The position numbers were made by a program, and so were the translations under genes. DNA of 64,000 bases from Candidatus Ruthturnera sp. Tsphm01 (GTDB lineage: Bacteria; Pseudomonadota; Gammaproteobacteria; PS1; Pseudothioglobaceae), in NCBI GenBank assembly GCA_030142985.1, contig CP125320.1, forward strand, positions 1,307,639-1,371,638, written 5' to 3'. Below the pieces are notes generated by a model that saw nothing but the letters and a program-made list of their open reading frames with translations, did not search any database and was not told where the DNA came from. Below are positions 10,687 to 20,930 of this stretch, one piece after another; position 1 is the stretch's first letter, and each line of letters begins with the position of its first letter.

Positions 10687-11358
10687 TTAAGCCTTAGCAA
10701 GCTCCACACGCATTGCATCAATGGTTGTTTTGTAATCTTCAGTACTGAAGATTGCAGAGCCAGCAACAAAGGTATCTGCGCCAGCTTCAGCTACTTCACG
10801 AATGTTGTCAATTTTTACACCGCCGTCAATTTCTAAACGAATATCTCTACCGCTTGCATCGATCAGTTTTCTGACTTTACGACATTTTTCCAATGTATGA
10901 GGAATAAAAGACTGCCCGCCAAAACCAGGGTTAACCGACATTAATAAAATCATGTCTAGTTTGTCCATAACGTTTTCTAGTGCATGTAGTGGTGTTGCAG
11001 GGTTAAATACTAGACCAGTTTTACAACCTCCTTCTTGAATCATGCTTAATGTTCTGTCAATATGCTCTGATGCTTCTGGGTGAAAAGTGATATATGACGC
11101 GCCAGCTTTAATAAAATCAGGAATAATTCTATCAACGGGTTTCACCATTAAGTGAACATCAATTGGCGCACTAACGCCATGATTTCTAAGCGCTTCACAT
11201 ACCAAGGGGCCAATTGTTAAATTTGGTACGTAGTGATTGTCCATGACGTCAAAGTGAACGATATCTGCACCATCTCTAAGCACGTTGTCAACTTCTTCGC
11301 CTAGTTTAGCAAAGTCTGCTGCAAGAATTGAAGGGGCAATAAAATTAGCTTGTTTCAT
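10687..11358 (-). CDS. rpe: Ribulose-phosphate 3-epimerase
   Basis: Rpe interconverts ribulose 5-phosphate and xylulose 5-phosphate, in the pentose phosphate pathway and in the Calvin cycle, where it feeds phosphoribulokinase. The 223-residue TIM barrel has [18 protein letters not shown] at the start, the metal-ligand motifs [12 protein letters not shown] (about residue 36) and DVHLMV (about 67), [12 protein letters not shown] (about 140) and EIDGGV with the catalytic aspartate (about 177). An AAGGAG ribosome site is 7 bases before the ATG; a run of eight C residues lies just upstream of it. It follows gpmI by 46 bases and is probably in the same operon. Confidence 0.97.
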   Translation of the reverse strand: MKQANFIAPSILAADFAKLGEEVDNVLRDGADIVHFDVMDNHYVPNLTIGPLVCEALRNHGVSAPIDVHLMVKPVDRIIPDFIKAGASYITFHPEASEHIDRTLSMIQEGGCKTGLVFNPATPLHALENVMDKLDMILLMSVNPGFGGQSFIPHTLEKCRKVRKLIDASGRDIRLEIDGGVKIDNIREVAEAGADTFVAGSAIFSTEDYKTTIDAMRVELAKA

Positions 11359-11404
11359 GGGTTTCTCCTTATATGGGGGGGGTGGGGTTGGTTTTATTGT
11401 TATT

Positions 11405-12943
11405 TTACCTAAACGTTAATAAGCTATTGCCAGTCATTTCATCTGGTTTTTCAATGTCCATCATTGCTAATAGAGTTGGTGCAATGTCTGATAATGTGCC
11501 TTTTTCTGGCTTGGCAATGTTCACTTTACGCTCACCAACAAAAATTAAAGGCACTGGGTTGTTGGTGTGTGCTGTGTGCACTTCATGTGTTTGTGGGTTA
11601 ATCATTTGTTCTGCGTTGCCATGATCGGCGGTGATTAGCATTTCGCCACCAACGGCAAACATGGCTTTGTGGACAATACCTAAGCAACTATCAACGGCTT
11701 CAACAGCTTTAATGGTGGCGTCTAGTTTGCCAGAATGCCCCACCATGTCTGTGTTGGCAAAATTGCAAATAATTAAATCATACTTTTGACTTTCAATGCT
11801 TTCAACCAATGCGTCTGTTAGTTCAAATACACTCATTTCAGGCTGTAAATCATAAGTGGCAACATCAGGCGAAGGAATTAGTATACGATCTTCGCCATTA
11901 AAGGCTTGTTCGATGCCACCGTTGAGGAAAAAAGTGACGTGTGCATATTTTTCAGTTTCGGCAATTCTAAGTTGGGACATGCCTAAATTTGATAAATATT
12001 TACCTAAAACATTATTCAATTTAGAAGATGGATAAGCCGCCGGTAAATTAAAGTCTTTTTTGTATTCAGTTAGGCAAACAAACTGTGTTGGGATAAATGT
12101 TCCACGTGAAAATCCTTGAAGGTTTTCATCAGTGAAGGCGCGTGTAATTTGCCTAGCACGGTCTGCGCGATAATTCATAAAAATTAACACATCACCTTTT
12201 TTAATTGAGACCGATACTTTAACTGAGGTTGATTGGATGAATTCATCGGTTTCGCCGCGTGCGTATGCTAATTCAACAGCATGTAGGGCAGATTGGGCTA
12301 AAAACTTCGCCTTACCTTTTGCGATAAGTTCATAAGCACAACGTATGCGCGACCAGCGATTGTCTCGATCCATTGAAAAGTATCGACCGATAATGCTAAC
12401 AATTTCCCCTGTACCAAGGGCGACCATTTTAGCTTCAAGTTTTTGGATGTATTTTTTGGCACTTTTTTGTGCACAATCTCTACCATCCGTAAATAGGTGT
12501 AAATAGACGTCTTTGCAGCTTTGTTTGTGCGTCATTTCCAACATGGCGTGGATTTGTTCTTCGTGTGAATGTACACCGCCATCAGACAAAAGCCCCATAA
12601 TATGAACCGCTTTGTTGTTATCATTTGCGTATTCTAGTGAACTCTTTAAGGTTGGGTTTCTAAAGAAGTCACCATTTTTAAGCTCATTATGAATGCGAGT
12701 AAAGTCTTGTTTAACAATGCGTCCTGCGCCTAGATTAAGGTGTCCTACTTCTGAATTGCCCATCTGCTGCCCAGGCAAGCCAACGTTTTTACCGCTGGTG
12801 TGGATTAATGAATTGGCGAACTCCGTGTTAAGCTTATCCCAAATAGGCGTATTTGCCATCGCAATGGCGTTGCCTTCAATATTGTTAGAATACCCCCAAC
12901 CATCTAGGATTAATAGTAGTTTTGTTTGTCTTTTAGATTTCAT
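11405..12943 (-). CDS. gpmI: Phosphoglycerate mutase, cofactor-independent
   Basis: GpmI interconverts 3- and 2-phosphoglycerate in glycolysis/gluconeogenesis without 2,3-bisphosphoglycerate, using two manganese ions. The 512 residues match the family. [11 protein letters not shown] carries the first metal aspartate, [14 protein letters not shown] (about residue 61) contains the serine that is phosphorylated, and [17 protein letters not shown] and [10 protein letters not shown] near the C-terminus hold the other metal ligands. ychF precedes it by 18 bases and rpe follows, suggesting one carbon-metabolism transcript. Confidence 0.97.
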   Translation of the reverse strand: MKSKRQTKLLLILDGWGYSNNIEGNAIAMANTPIWDKLNTEFANSLIHTSGKNVGLPGQQMGNSEVGHLNLGAGRIVKQDFTRIHNELKNGDFFRNPTLKSSLEYANDNNKAVHIMGLLSDGGVHSHEEQIHAMLEMTHKQSCKDVYLHLFTDGRDCAQKSAKKYIQKLEAKMVALGTGEIVSIIGRYFSMDRDNRWSRIRCAYELIAKGKAKFLAQSALHAVELAYARGETDEFIQSTSVKVSVSIKKGDVLIFMNYRADRARQITRAFTDENLQGFSRGTFIPTQFVCLTEYKKDFNLPAAYPSSKLNNVLGKYLSNLGMSQLRIAETEKYAHVTFFLNGGIEQAFNGEDRILIPSPDVATYDLQPEMSVFELTDALVESIESQKYDLIICNFANTDMVGHSGKLDATIKAVEAVDSCLGIVHKAMFAVGGEMLITADHGNAEQMINPQTHEVHTAHTNNPVPLIFVGERKVNIAKPEKGTLSDIAPTLLAMMDIEKPDEMTGNSLLTFR

Positions 12944-12961
12944 TAGTAAAATTCATATCAA

Positions 12962-14053
12962 CTATACATTAAATAGAAAATGCATCACATCGCCATCTTG
13001 AACGATATATTCTTTGCCTTCTGAGCGCAATTTTCCAGCCTCTTTTGCGCCTTTTTCACCACCAAATTCAATAAAATCAGAAAATGTGACGGTTTGGGCG
13101 CGAATAAAGCCTTTTTCAAAATCACCGTGAATTTTTCCAGCAGCTTGCGGAGCGTTGTCACCAATGTTAATTGTCCATGCGCGCACCTCTTGCACGCCAG
13201 CAGTAAAATATGTTTGCAGTCCTAATAATTGATATCCTGCTTTAATTAATCTGTCCAGCCCTGATTCGCTTTGCCCCATTTCGGATAGAAATTCTTGCTT
13301 TTCATCTTTGTTTAATTCGGCAATTTCAGCCTCAATTTCAGCACAAATAGCAACAGTTTGTGCGTTTTCGCTGTGGGCGCATTTTTCTATTGCTTCCAAG
13401 TGAGTGTTATCAACAAAGCCGTTTTCGCTTACGTTGGCAACGTATAAGACGGGTTTAATGGTGAGCAGTTGAAGTCCTTTTAATAGTTTTAATTCTTCCT
13501 CGTCAAATGAGAGTGTTCGGACACTTTTTCCCTGCTCAAGCATAGGCAATATTTTTGCCAATAGGTTTTTAAGGGGGGCGCCATCTTTTTGACCCGACTT
13601 AGTGTTTTTAAGGGCTTTTTGATATAGTTTTTCAACCATATCTAAGTCAGCTAAAATAAGTTCAGTGTTGATAATTTCAATATCATCAAGCGGTGCAACC
13701 TTTCCTGATACGTGAATAATGTCATCATCATTAAAGGCGCGAACGACGTGAATGATGGCGTCTGTTTCACGGATATTGGTTAAAAATTGATTGCCCAGGC
13801 CTTCGCCTTTTGAGGCGCCTTCGACTAATCCAGCAATATCAACAAACTCCATTGCGGTGGATAGAATTTTTTTAGGGTTAACAATTTTTGCCAACTCATC
13901 TAAGCGCAAGTCATTCACAGGCACAATGCCAATATTTGGTTCAATTGTGCAAAAAGGGTAGTTAGCAGACTCAATGCCAGCCTGAGTTAATGCATTAAAC
14001 AAGGTTGATTTCCCAACATTTGGCAAGCCTACTATGCCACATTTAAATCCCAT
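12962..14053 (-). CDS. ychF: Ribosome-binding ATPase YchF (OLA1 family)
   Basis: YchF is an Obg-like P-loop protein that prefers ATP, binds the ribosome and affects stress responses. The 363 residues are of normal length. The P-loop is GLPNVGKST (residues 8-16), the switch region has [13 protein letters not shown]3 is [16 protein letters not shown], and NVSENGF takes the place of the usual NKxD motif, which explains the ATP preference of the family. The TGS domain ends with [16 protein letters not shown]. It sits 23 bases behind pth, the common pth-ychF pair. Confidence 0.97.
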   Translation of the reverse strand: MGFKCGIVGLPNVGKSTLFNALTQAGIESANYPFCTIEPNIGIVPVNDLRLDELAKIVNPKKILSTAMEFVDIAGLVEGASKGEGLGNQFLTNIRETDAIIHVVRAFNDDDIIHVSGKVAPLDDIEIINTELILADLDMVEKLYQKALKNTKSGQKDGAPLKNLLAKILPMLEQGKSVRTLSFDEEELKLLKGLQLLTIKPVLYVANVSENGFVDNTHLEAIEKCAHSENAQTVAICAEIEAEIAELNKDEKQEFLSEMGQSESGLDRLIKAGYQLLGLQTYFTAGVQEVRAWTINIGDNAPQAAGKIHGDFEKGFIRAQTVTFSDFIEFGGEKGAKEAGKLRSEGKEYIVQDGDVMHFLFNV

Positions 14054-14076
14054 TTTTAATCATTCCTTTAAATTAT

Positions 14077-14652
14077 TTATTCTTTTGTGTGTAAAGTTTT
14101 TATGGCTTTATCAAACTTGCCTTTAATTATCTCTTCAATGACTTGCAGCGAATCACTCAAAGCGTCTTGTATTTTTTCTAATTCGTTTTTGCTGGGCACA
14201 TGTAGCACAAAGCTAGCCACCTGTGATTTATCGCCTGGGTGACCTATGCCAATTCTTAGCCGGTGAAACGCTTTAGTACCTAAGGCTTTAATGGTGTCTC
14301 TTAAGCCATTATGACCGCCATGACCGCCATTAAATTTAATTTTTGCAATGCCAGGGTTGATATCTAGCTCATCATGTACAATCAATATTTCATCAGCATT
14401 AATTTGATAAAAATTAGCAATGCTTTGAATAGATTGTCCCGAACAATTCATAAATGTAGTGGGCTTGAACAATCGAACATTGTGACCAGATATATTAACT
14501 TGGGCGACTTCACCAGAAAACTTAGTTTCTTTTTTAAAATTACCAGCGTATAGACGAGCCAAAGCATCACAAAACCAAAACCCCACGTTGTGACGATGAG
14601 ACTGATAGTCTTTGCCTGGGTTGCCCAAGCCAGCAATCAACTTTATCGTCAT
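14077..14652 (-). CDS. pth: Peptidyl-tRNA hydrolase
   Basis: Pth frees tRNA from peptidyl-tRNAs that drop off the ribosome. The 191 residues show the family motifs: AGLGNPGKDYQSHRHNVGF with the catalytic histidine at about residue 21, KPTTFMNCSGQS (about 63), VHDELDINPG (about 93) and GGHGGHNGLRD (about 110). It lies between rplY (16 bases upstream) and ychF, the usual rplY-pth-ychF order. Confidence 0.97.
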   Translation of the reverse strand: MTIKLIAGLGNPGKDYQSHRHNVGFWFCDALARLYAGNFKKETKFSGEVAQVNISGHNVRLFKPTTFMNCSGQSIQSIANFYQINADEILIVHDELDINPGIAKIKFNGGHGGHNGLRDTIKALGTKAFHRLRIGIGHPGDKSQVASFVLHVPSKNELEKIQDALSDSLQVIEEIIKGKFDKAIKTLHTKE

Positions 14653-14668
14653 GTTAGTTCAGTATAAA

Positions 14669-15355
14669 TTATGAATCTGATTTATCTTTGTCAGCGTTAC
14701 TACTTTCGGTATTTTCATCTTCAGCATCTTCAGCATCTTCAGCGACAACAGGTGTTTCTTCTTCAATTTCAGCCATTTTTCTAGGCTCTTGAACCGCAGC
14801 AACACTTTGATCGTGTGCTTCAATATCGCCATGTGTTAATGCGGTAATAATCACGCCTTTTGGCATGTTAAGATCTGTCAAACTAACATGTTCGCCTATT
14901 ACAAGGCTACTGATGTCAATATTAATAGCGTGAGGTAAGTCTGTTGGCAAGCAAGAAACCTCAATCGAAGTAACAAACTGGTTAAGAATTGCACCTAGGC
15001 GCATTGCTTCGTTATCTTTTTCGCCATTAAAGTGTAAAGGGACGCTGGTGACAATAGCTTGTTTTAAGTTAATACGCAAAAAATCAACATGAGTGAGGAT
15101 GTTTTTAGCAGGGTGGCGTTGTAAATCTTTAATAATTACAATCTCTTTTTTCTTATCAACCATTAGATTAAGTACCGAAGTGTAAGACTCCTCGTTTTCC
15201 AATAGGTGGGTAATTTCAAAAACATCCAAGGTGATATTGTTAGGGGCTTTGCCAGCGCCATAAACAATAGCAGGAATTTTATGATTGCGACGTAGGCGGC
15301 GGCTCGCACCTTTGCCTTGATCGTCTCTTGTTAAAGCGTTAATTGTTAAACTCAT
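14669..15355 (-). CDS. rplY: 50S ribosomal protein L25 (long, CTC/TL5 type)
   Basis: L25 binds 5S rRNA. The 228 residues make it the long, two-domain CTC-type form. The N-terminal part (LTRDDQGKGASRRLRRNHKI, then PAIVYGAG and HVDFLRI) binds 5S rRNA; the TL5 beta-barrel domain runs from about 95 to 185. The tail of about 35 residues is strongly acidic and contains AEDAEDAED, encoded by three perfect 9-base repeats at 14717-14743. Between this gene and ubiB, GATATATTT (15409-15417) and AAATATATC (15425-15433) form a small inverted repeat near its likely promoter. Confidence 0.96.
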   Translation of the reverse strand: MSLTINALTRDDQGKGASRRLRRNHKIPAIVYGAGKAPNNITLDVFEITHLLENEESYTSVLNLMVDKKKEIVIIKDLQRHPAKNILTHVDFLRINLKQAIVTSVPLHFNGEKDNEAMRLGAILNQFVTSIEVSCLPTDLPHAINIDISSLVIGEHVSLTDLNMPKGVIITALTHGDIEAHDQSVAAVQEPRKMAEIEEETPVVAEDAEDAEDENTESSNADKDKSDS

Positions 15356-15508
15356 GCTGACACTCCAAAAAATAAAAAAACACCGCAGTGGGCGTTACTT
15401 ACATAAAAGATATATTTTGCGACCAAATATATCAAGAGGGTTATTTTACCCGAAAATCTAATCAAAAGTAAAACAACAAAATTTCTATGCTTGAACTGGG
15501 AAAGTTAT

Positions 15509-17113
15509 TTATTTAGACTTGAGCCAAAACATTAAAGCAATAATACTGCTGAGCAAGCTTGGCAGCCAAAACGAATTAACCGCTAAAATGCCACTGAGGA
15601 TAGCCAAAGCACCAGAAAAAATAGCATAAGTTTGCCTGTTTGCATTGTCTTTGAGTTGGCTAACAATGCTATTGGTTTGCTGGGCATAAAGATGCCCCAT
15701 GTCTTTTATTTTGTTTAATTGTTTGAGTACATTAATAGTTAGAGCAGGCAACTCTGGAATATCTTTTAGGAGTTGCGGCGCTTGGTCTTTTATTTTCTTA
15801 AAGGTGTTTTTCACACTGTATTTTTCTTTAACTAAATCTTCTAAAAAAGGTTTTGCAGTTGTCCATAAGTCAAGTTGTGGGTATAGTTGCCTACCAAGCC
15901 CTTCAATATTTAATAAGGTTTTATCTAATAATAACAGTTGTGGCTGAATGGTGATGTCAAAATTTTTGGACTCTTGAATAAGTTCAAGCAACACTTGTCC
16001 AAAAGAGATTTCACCTAGGGGTTTTTCAAACATTGGCTCACAAATTCTTTTAACAGCAGCCTCAAAGGCAGATATGTCTGTTGTTGGGCTTATCCAGCCA
16101 GAGTCAATATAAGTTTGGGCTACTTTTTTATAATCTTGGTTGAAAAAAGCCAGAAAAATATCCGCTAGAAAGTCTTTGTCAGTCTCGGTAAGCGTGCCCA
16201 TAATGCCAAAATCAACCCCTATATATTGCCCGTTAGTATTGACAAAAATATTACCAGGGTGCATATCAGCATGGAAAAAATTATGCTCAAAAACTTGAGT
16301 GAAGAAAATAATTACACCTTCTTCTGCCAATCGTTTCATGTCAATATGATTGGCTTTTAGTTGTTGAATATCGCCCACTGGAATGCCATGAATACGTTCG
16401 GTGGTTAGAATGTTCTTATGGCACAAGTCTGGGTAAACTTTTGGAATGTAAAGTAGGTTAGAATTTTTAAAATTTTTGCCAATTTTTTCACAGTTCTTAG
16501 CCTCAATGCGCATGTCTAGCTCATTTAGGATAATGCCTTCAAACTCTGCCACGACTTCTATAGGGCGTAGTTTTTTACTAATTGGATGTTTATTAAATAG
16601 CCTTGCTAAGGCGTACATTAGTTTAATATCACGCCTGATGGCTTTATCGATATCTGGTCTAACCACCTTAACCACTACTTCATTGTTGTCATGGGTTAGT
16701 GCGGTGTGCACTTGGGCAATTGAGGCTGAGGCTAGAGGCTTAATATCAAAGCGCTTAAATAAACGATTAGTAGGCGCGCCTAGTGATCGTTCAATAATTT
16801 GCTTAGCCTTTATCGGGTCAAAAGCGGGGCAGTTGTCTTGCAATTTTGCTAATTCATCACCAACATCCTCTGGTAGCAAGTCACGCCTAGTGGAAAGCGT
16901 TTGCCCAAATTTGATAAATATAGGGCCTAACTCCTCTAATGCTAAGCGAATGCGCTCGCTTCGTGTGTATTTTTTAACAGGAAAGTAATGCCAAGGAATG
17001 AGATATACCAAAGGCTTGAAACCTTTCAACAGTGGTGTTGATAACACCAGGGAGTCAAGGCGATAACGCATTAAAACACGAGAAATTTTAATAAATCTTA
17101 GAAGGCTATGCAT
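15509..17113 (-). CDS. ubiB: UbiB, ABC1/ADCK-type ATPase for ubiquinone biosynthesis
   Basis: UbiB is a membrane-anchored atypical kinase/ATPase needed for ubiquinone synthesis. The 534 residues match the E. coli length. The family-defining KxGQ motif is in IFIKFGQTLSTRRDLLP (about residues 80-96), the Ala-rich loop in ASASIAQVH (about 126), and FHADMHPGNIF and VDFGIMG carry the metal-binding residues. Two C-terminal membrane helices (AIFSGALAILSGILAV and LPSLLSSIIALMFWL) are clear. I prefer the ATG at 17113 (MHSLLRF), one base after the ubiJ stop, to a TTG ten codons upstream. Last gene of ubiE-ubiJ-ubiB. Confidence 0.96.
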   Translation of the reverse strand: MHSLLRFIKISRVLMRYRLDSLVLSTPLLKGFKPLVYLIPWHYFPVKKYTRSERIRLALEELGPIFIKFGQTLSTRRDLLPEDVGDELAKLQDNCPAFDPIKAKQIIERSLGAPTNRLFKRFDIKPLASASIAQVHTALTHDNNEVVVKVVRPDIDKAIRRDIKLMYALARLFNKHPISKKLRPIEVVAEFEGIILNELDMRIEAKNCEKIGKNFKNSNLLYIPKVYPDLCHKNILTTERIHGIPVGDIQQLKANHIDMKRLAEEGVIIFFTQVFEHNFFHADMHPGNIFVNTNGQYIGVDFGIMGTLTETDKDFLADIFLAFFNQDYKKVAQTYIDSGWISPTTDISAFEAAVKRICEPMFEKPLGEISFGQVLLELIQESKNFDITIQPQLLLLDKTLLNIEGLGRQLYPQLDLWTTAKPFLEDLVKEKYSVKNTFKKIKDQAPQLLKDIPELPALTINVLKQLNKIKDMGHLYAQQTNSIVSQLKDNANRQTYAIFSGALAILSGILAVNSFWLPSLLSSIIALMFWLKSK

Positions 17114-17114
17114 G

Positions 17115-17654
17115 CTAACTGTTTTTATGTTTGTATTGTTCAAATTTAATTGGATTGATTAACAAGGCGGTTAGCCCATCTTTAATTATCTCAAGCGGGT
17201 TGTTTGATTCCATGTTAGTAGGGTTGAATTTTTTCGTTAGTTTTCCAAGTTGGTTAGCAATTATATCGCCTGTGTATTTTGATGCTATTTCTTCTAGGTC
17301 GATATCAACTTCTTTTAGTAAATCAACCAATAATTGAGCAGTTTTAACGTCACCATGAATGCTGATTTTATCTTGTCTAAGCAACTCAGTTAAATCTTCG
17401 CCATGGAGCAAGGATATAAACACCATAGATTTGAGTTTAATATCAACATCTGTGGGTTTGTTAGTGGCGGACAAAACAAATATTCGCTCATTGGCACATA
17501 CAAAGTGGACATCCAGTGGTAAGTCTTGTAAAGAAAAACCAATCGTTTTGCCATTAAGTACGCTAATACCAACTTCGCCGTTAGTAATTAAACGGTTTAA
17601 CGCCTGCTCAAGGATAATGGTTTGCTTATGCCAAAAAATTGCAAAGGGTTGCAT
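17115..17654 (-). CDS. ubiJ: Ubiquinone biosynthesis accessory factor UbiJ (SCP2 domain)
   Basis: UbiJ carries an SCP2 lipid-binding domain and, with UbiK, helps assemble the soluble Ubi complex that binds ubiquinone intermediates. The 179 residues start with EQALNRLI and an SCP2-like beta/alpha region (VGISVLNGKTIGFSLQDL, then ISIHGDVKTAQLLVDLL), followed by a helical tail starting IDLEEIASKYTGDIIANQLG. Sequence conservation in this family is weak, so the call leans on its place between ubiE and ubiB, 6 bases from ubiE. Confidence 0.9.
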   Translation of the reverse strand: MQPFAIFWHKQTIILEQALNRLITNGEVGISVLNGKTIGFSLQDLPLDVHFVCANERIFVLSATNKPTDVDIKLKSMVFISLLHGEDLTELLRQDKISIHGDVKTAQLLVDLLKEVDIDLEEIASKYTGDIIANQLGKLTKKFNPTNMESNNPLEIIKDGLTALLINPIKFEQYKHKNS

Positions 17655-17660
17655 TAGGTT

Positions 17661-18401
17661 TTATACTTTGATGCCTTTATGCAAAGCAACAATACCGCCC
17701 GATAAATTATGATATTCGCAAAAGTCAAAGCTTGCATCCAGCACCATACCTTTAAGGGTTTCTTGGTCTGGATGTTTGCGGATTGATTCAGCCAGATATT
17801 GATATGAAGCCTCATCATCAGCAATAATACCACCGAGTTTTTGTATAATATTGAATGAATAAAAGTCGTATAATTTTTTTAATAATGCAGAATCAGTTGT
17901 TGAAAACTCTAAAATCAACAAACAACCACCAGGCTTTAAAATACGATACACCTCTTTAAGTGCTTGGTCTTTGTCAGTCACATTTCTAAGGCCAAAAGCA
18001 ATGCTCACACAGTCAAATGTGCTGTTATCAAAGGGCAAGTATTCTGCGTTGAGTTGTATAAACTCAACACCAAAAACACCCTTATTGATTAAGTTTTTAC
18101 GACCTTCATTCAACATAGCAGCATTTATATCGCTTAGTATGACCTGCCCACTGTCACCCACTTTTTTCCTAAATTCGATGGCTAAGTCGCCAGTGCCACC
18201 AGCAATATCTAGCACTTTATCGCCATCCTTAACATTGCTTGAAGCAATCGTATAACGCTTCCAAAGACGGTGTGCACCAAAGGACAGTACATCGTTCATT
18301 AGGTCGTATTTGCCTGCAACAGAGTTAAAAACATCCCTAACTAAACTTTGTTTGTCGTTTGTGGCGACCTGCTTAAACCCAAAATGTGTGGTATTTTCCA
18401 T
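17661..18401 (-). CDS. ubiE: UbiE C-methyltransferase (ubiquinone/menaquinone)
   Basis: UbiE methylates the benzoquinol ring with S-adenosylmethionine. The 246 residues are of normal length. Motifs are [19 protein letters not shown] (about 26), RLWKR, the SAM-binding [10 protein letters not shown] (about 66), [15 protein letters not shown] (about 136) and [12 protein letters not shown] (about 158). It starts the ubiE-ubiJ-ubiB series and follows gltA by 2 bases, so ubiquinone synthesis is probably cotranscribed with the TCA-cycle gene. Confidence 0.97.
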   Translation of the reverse strand: MENTTHFGFKQVATNDKQSLVRDVFNSVAGKYDLMNDVLSFGAHRLWKRYTIASSNVKDGDKVLDIAGGTGDLAIEFRKKVGDSGQVILSDINAAMLNEGRKNLINKGVFGVEFIQLNAEYLPFDNSTFDCVSIAFGLRNVTDKDQALKEVYRILKPGGCLLILEFSTTDSALLKKLYDFYSFNIIQKLGGIIADDEASYQYLAESIRKHPDQETLKGMVLDASFDFCEYHNLSGGIVALHKGIKV

Positions 18402-18403
18402 GA

Positions 18404-19540
18404 TTATTTTTTAGGATAGTCTCTAAAATCAGCCCCTGTATAGACCTGTGTGGGTCTGAAAATGCGATTGTGTCTAACTTGTTCATGCCAATGAGCTGTC
18501 CATCCGGCAGAGCGAGCCATGGCGAAAATAGGCGTAAAGTGTGTTTGCGGGATTTTAAAAATTTCGGCGTATAAAATGCCTGAGTAAAAATCTACATTTG
18601 GATAAACGCCTTTGCTTGATAGTAATTCTTCACAAATTTTCTCTACCTCTAGTGCAGTTTCAAAGCGTTTAGAAAGGCGCATGTTGGATTTTTTGACATA
18701 GGCTTCAATCATGGCTTGTAAAATACTTGCACGAGGGTCTTTAACGCTATATTCTCTATGTCCCATACCCCAAATGACTTGCTTGTTTTTTAAGCGGTTT
18801 TTAATATAAGCACGAGCATTTTTAGCATCACCAATTTCATCCAACATTTTAAGTACATCTTCATTTGCACCACCATGTAATGAGCCTGCTAAAGTGCCAA
18901 CTGCAGCTGAAATCGAAGCAAAGGGATTGGCAAGCGTGGAGGCAGTTACCAGGGCAGAAAAAGTTGAGGCATTAATGGTATGCTCTGCATGCAAAATTAA
19001 ACAAGCATCAAAAAGCTTAACAATATCATCATTAGGCTCTTCTCCAAACGACATATATAAAAAATTCTTAGCGTATGACATTTCTTTGCTGGGCGGAATA
19101 GGGTCATAACCAACACTAATACGTGCCCACATTGCCACTAGAGTGCTCATATTAGAAATAATTTTAGTCAACGCGCTTTGTGTGTAGACAGAATTGGGGT
19201 TTTGTGCACCAGCATCGGGATAAAACGTTGCCATAGCAGCAATGGCAGTTTGCAAAACATCCATTGGGTGCCCAGTGGCGGGCAAAGACCACATCATAGA
19301 ACGGATATTGCGCTTTACTTCATAGCGCTTGTGTAAAACATCTTTAAAGTTATCCAGACTATTTTCGTCTGGCAGCTCTCCATCTCGAAGTAGCATAGAC
19401 ACTTCTTCAAAAGAAGCGTATTTAACCAAGTCTTCAATTGAGTAGCCACGATAAGCCAAAATACCATTTTTCCCATCAATAGAAGAGATGGAAGATTCTG
19501 TTGCAGGAATGCCTGCCAAGCCTGGGATATATTCAATCAT
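18404..19540 (-). CDS. gltA: Citrate synthase
   Basis: Citrate synthase condenses acetyl-CoA and oxaloacetate. The 378 residues make it the short form rather than the roughly 430-residue, NADH-sensitive enzyme of E. coli. The catalytic residues are in place: H in HAEHTINAS (about 188), H in [10 protein letters not shown] (about 224), H in GMGHREYS (about 264) and D in NVDFYSG (about 317). The end is [20 protein letters not shown]. It sits between erpA (3 bases) and ubiE. A 2-methylcitrate synthase is possible from length alone, but no prp genes are near. Confidence 0.93.
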   Translation of the reverse strand: MIEYIPGLAGIPATESSISSIDGKNGILAYRGYSIEDLVKYASFEEVSMLLRDGELPDENSLDNFKDVLHKRYEVKRNIRSMMWSLPATGHPMDVLQTAIAAMATFYPDAGAQNPNSVYTQSALTKIISNMSTLVAMWARISVGYDPIPPSKEMSYAKNFLYMSFGEEPNDDIVKLFDACLILHAEHTINASTFSALVTASTLANPFASISAAVGTLAGSLHGGANEDVLKMLDEIGDAKNARAYIKNRLKNKQVIWGMGHREYSVKDPRASILQAMIEAYVKKSNMRLSKRFETALEVEKICEELLSSKGVYPNVDFYSGILYAEIFKIPQTHFTPIFAMARSAGWTAHWHEQVRHNRIFRPTQVYTGADFRDYPKK

Positions 19541-19543
19541 AAT

Positions 19544-19897
19544 TTATACCGAGAAAGACGAGCCACAACCACAAGTGGTTTTTGCATTTGGGTTATGAAT
19601 AATAAAGCGTGCGCCTTGTAAGTCTTCTAAGTAATCAACAGTTGCACCAATTAAGTATTGATAACTCATGGGGTCAACCACTAATTGTACGCCACCATTT
19701 TCAACACTTGAGTCGCCTTCTTTATAGGCTTCATCAAAAGTAAAGCCATAGGAAAAGCCAGAGCAACCACCACCTGTGATATAAACACGCAAATGCAAGT
19801 TGTCATTTTTTTCCTCTTCAATGAGCGTTGATACTTTTTTAGCTGCATTGTCGCTAAAAACAATGTCAGCCTTTTCTAAAACTTGTTCTGTTTCCAT
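19544..19897 (-). CDS. erpA: Iron-sulfur cluster insertion protein ErpA
   Basis: ErpA is an A-type carrier that delivers [4Fe-4S] clusters to apoproteins. The 117 residues have the three conserved cysteines: one in [11 protein letters not shown] (about residue 45) and two in [11 protein letters not shown] at the C-terminus (about 109 and 111). The N-terminus contains [20 protein letters not shown]. IscA is the close alternative, but no isc genes adjoin it and the ending fits ErpA. It lies between argC and gltA. Confidence 0.9.
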   Translation of the reverse strand: METEQVLEKADIVFSDNAAKKVSTLIEEEKNDNLHLRVYITGGGCSGFSYGFTFDEAYKEGDSSVENGGVQLVVDPMSYQYLIGATVDYLEDLQGARFIIHNPNAKTTCGCGSSFSV

Positions 19898-19906
19898 GTT
19901 GCCTCC

Positions 19907-20929
19907 TTATGGCAATAAGCCAACCTGTTCCAACCCTAAACCTTCATCAAGTCCAAACATGAGGTTCATGTTTTGAATGGCTTGCCCTGAGGCGCCCTTA
20001 CCTACGTTATCAATAACCGTCATAATAATAAGTTTGTTATTTGATTTTTGAATGCCAATATGGCAATTATTCGTACCTTTAACTGATTTGGTTTGTGGAT
20101 AAATGCCAGCTGGCAGTACATAAATAAACTGGCTGTCTTGGTAGTGATTTTCAAACAATTCTTGTGCGTCGATGTCCTTTGTTAAATCAACGTAAATACT
20201 GGCAAGCATGCCCCGAGTCATGGGTATCAAGTGTGGGGTAAAGATAAAATCCACATCTGTATTTGCAATATCTGTTAACACTTGTTGTGTTTCAGGCTTG
20301 TGGCGGTGTTGATTAACATTATAAGGCTTTAAGGACTCATTTACTTCGCAAAAAAGTGTGGCAATATTAGCGCCTCTACCTGCGCCACTAACGCCTGATT
20401 TGCAATCAGCAATAATACTTTTTGTGTCAATGGCATTTGCTTCAAGTAAGGGCTTAAGTGCTAGCGTGATTGCAGTCGGGTAGCACCCAGGATTGGCAAC
20501 CAAGGTGGCGTTTTTGATTTGTGAACTATAAACTTCAGGCAAGCCATAAACGGCATTTTCTAATAAAGAACTTTGCGTATGTGCCATGCCGTACCATTTG
20601 CTCCATTCAGCGCTATCTTTAATGCGAAAATCAGCACCTAGGTCAACTATTTTGATGCCTTTGTCTAAAAATTGACCAACGCTATTCATAGCCACGCCGT
20701 GCGGTGTGGCAAAGAAAATGACGTCGCATTCAAACAATGTCTTATCATTTGGCGCAACAAAGTTAAGACCAACATAGCCTATTAGACTGGGAAATTCCTC
20801 AACAACTGGCTTGCCAGCATTTGCCCTTGAGCATAGGACAATAATTCTTGCGCTTGGGTGGTTATGTAAAAGACGTATAAGTTCCAGTCCTGTGTACCCA
20901 GTAGCGCCAATAATACCTACTTTAATCAT
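19907..20929 (-). CDS. argC: N-acetyl-gamma-glutamyl-phosphate reductase
   Basis: ArgC makes N-acetylglutamate semialdehyde with NADPH in arginine synthesis. The 340 residues begin with the dinucleotide-binding GIIGATGYTGLELIRLL, contain the active-site cysteine in VANPGCYPTAITLAL (about residue 148), the SGVSGAGRG stretch (about 180) and PHLIPMTRGMLASI (about 238). No other arg gene is close. It starts 1 base behind accC and ends 9 bases before erpA, so it belongs to the long aroQ-to-ubiB run. Confidence 0.97.
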   Translation of the reverse strand: MIKVGIIGATGYTGLELIRLLHNHPSARIIVLCSRANAGKPVVEEFPSLIGYVGLNFVAPNDKTLFECDVIFFATPHGVAMNSVGQFLDKGIKIVDLGADFRIKDSAEWSKWYGMAHTQSSLLENAVYGLPEVYSSQIKNATLVANPGCYPTAITLALKPLLEANAIDTKSIIADCKSGVSGAGRGANIATLFCEVNESLKPYNVNQHRHKPETQQVLTDIANTDVDFIFTPHLIPMTRGMLASIYVDLTKDIDAQELFENHYQDSQFIYVLPAGIYPQTKSVKGTNNCHIGIQKSNNKLIIMTVIDNVGKGASGQAIQNMNLMFGLDEGLGLEQVGLLP

Positions 20930-20930
20930 A

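Noticed and set aside
14717-14743. Three 9-base repeats in rplY as a phase-variation switch
   Set aside because: The unit is a multiple of three and would only change the number of Ala-Glu-Asp triplets in the acidic tail.
16476-16988. 170-codon frame antisense to ubiB
   Set aside because: Long only because of ubiB codon bias; low-complexity Ser-rich translation.
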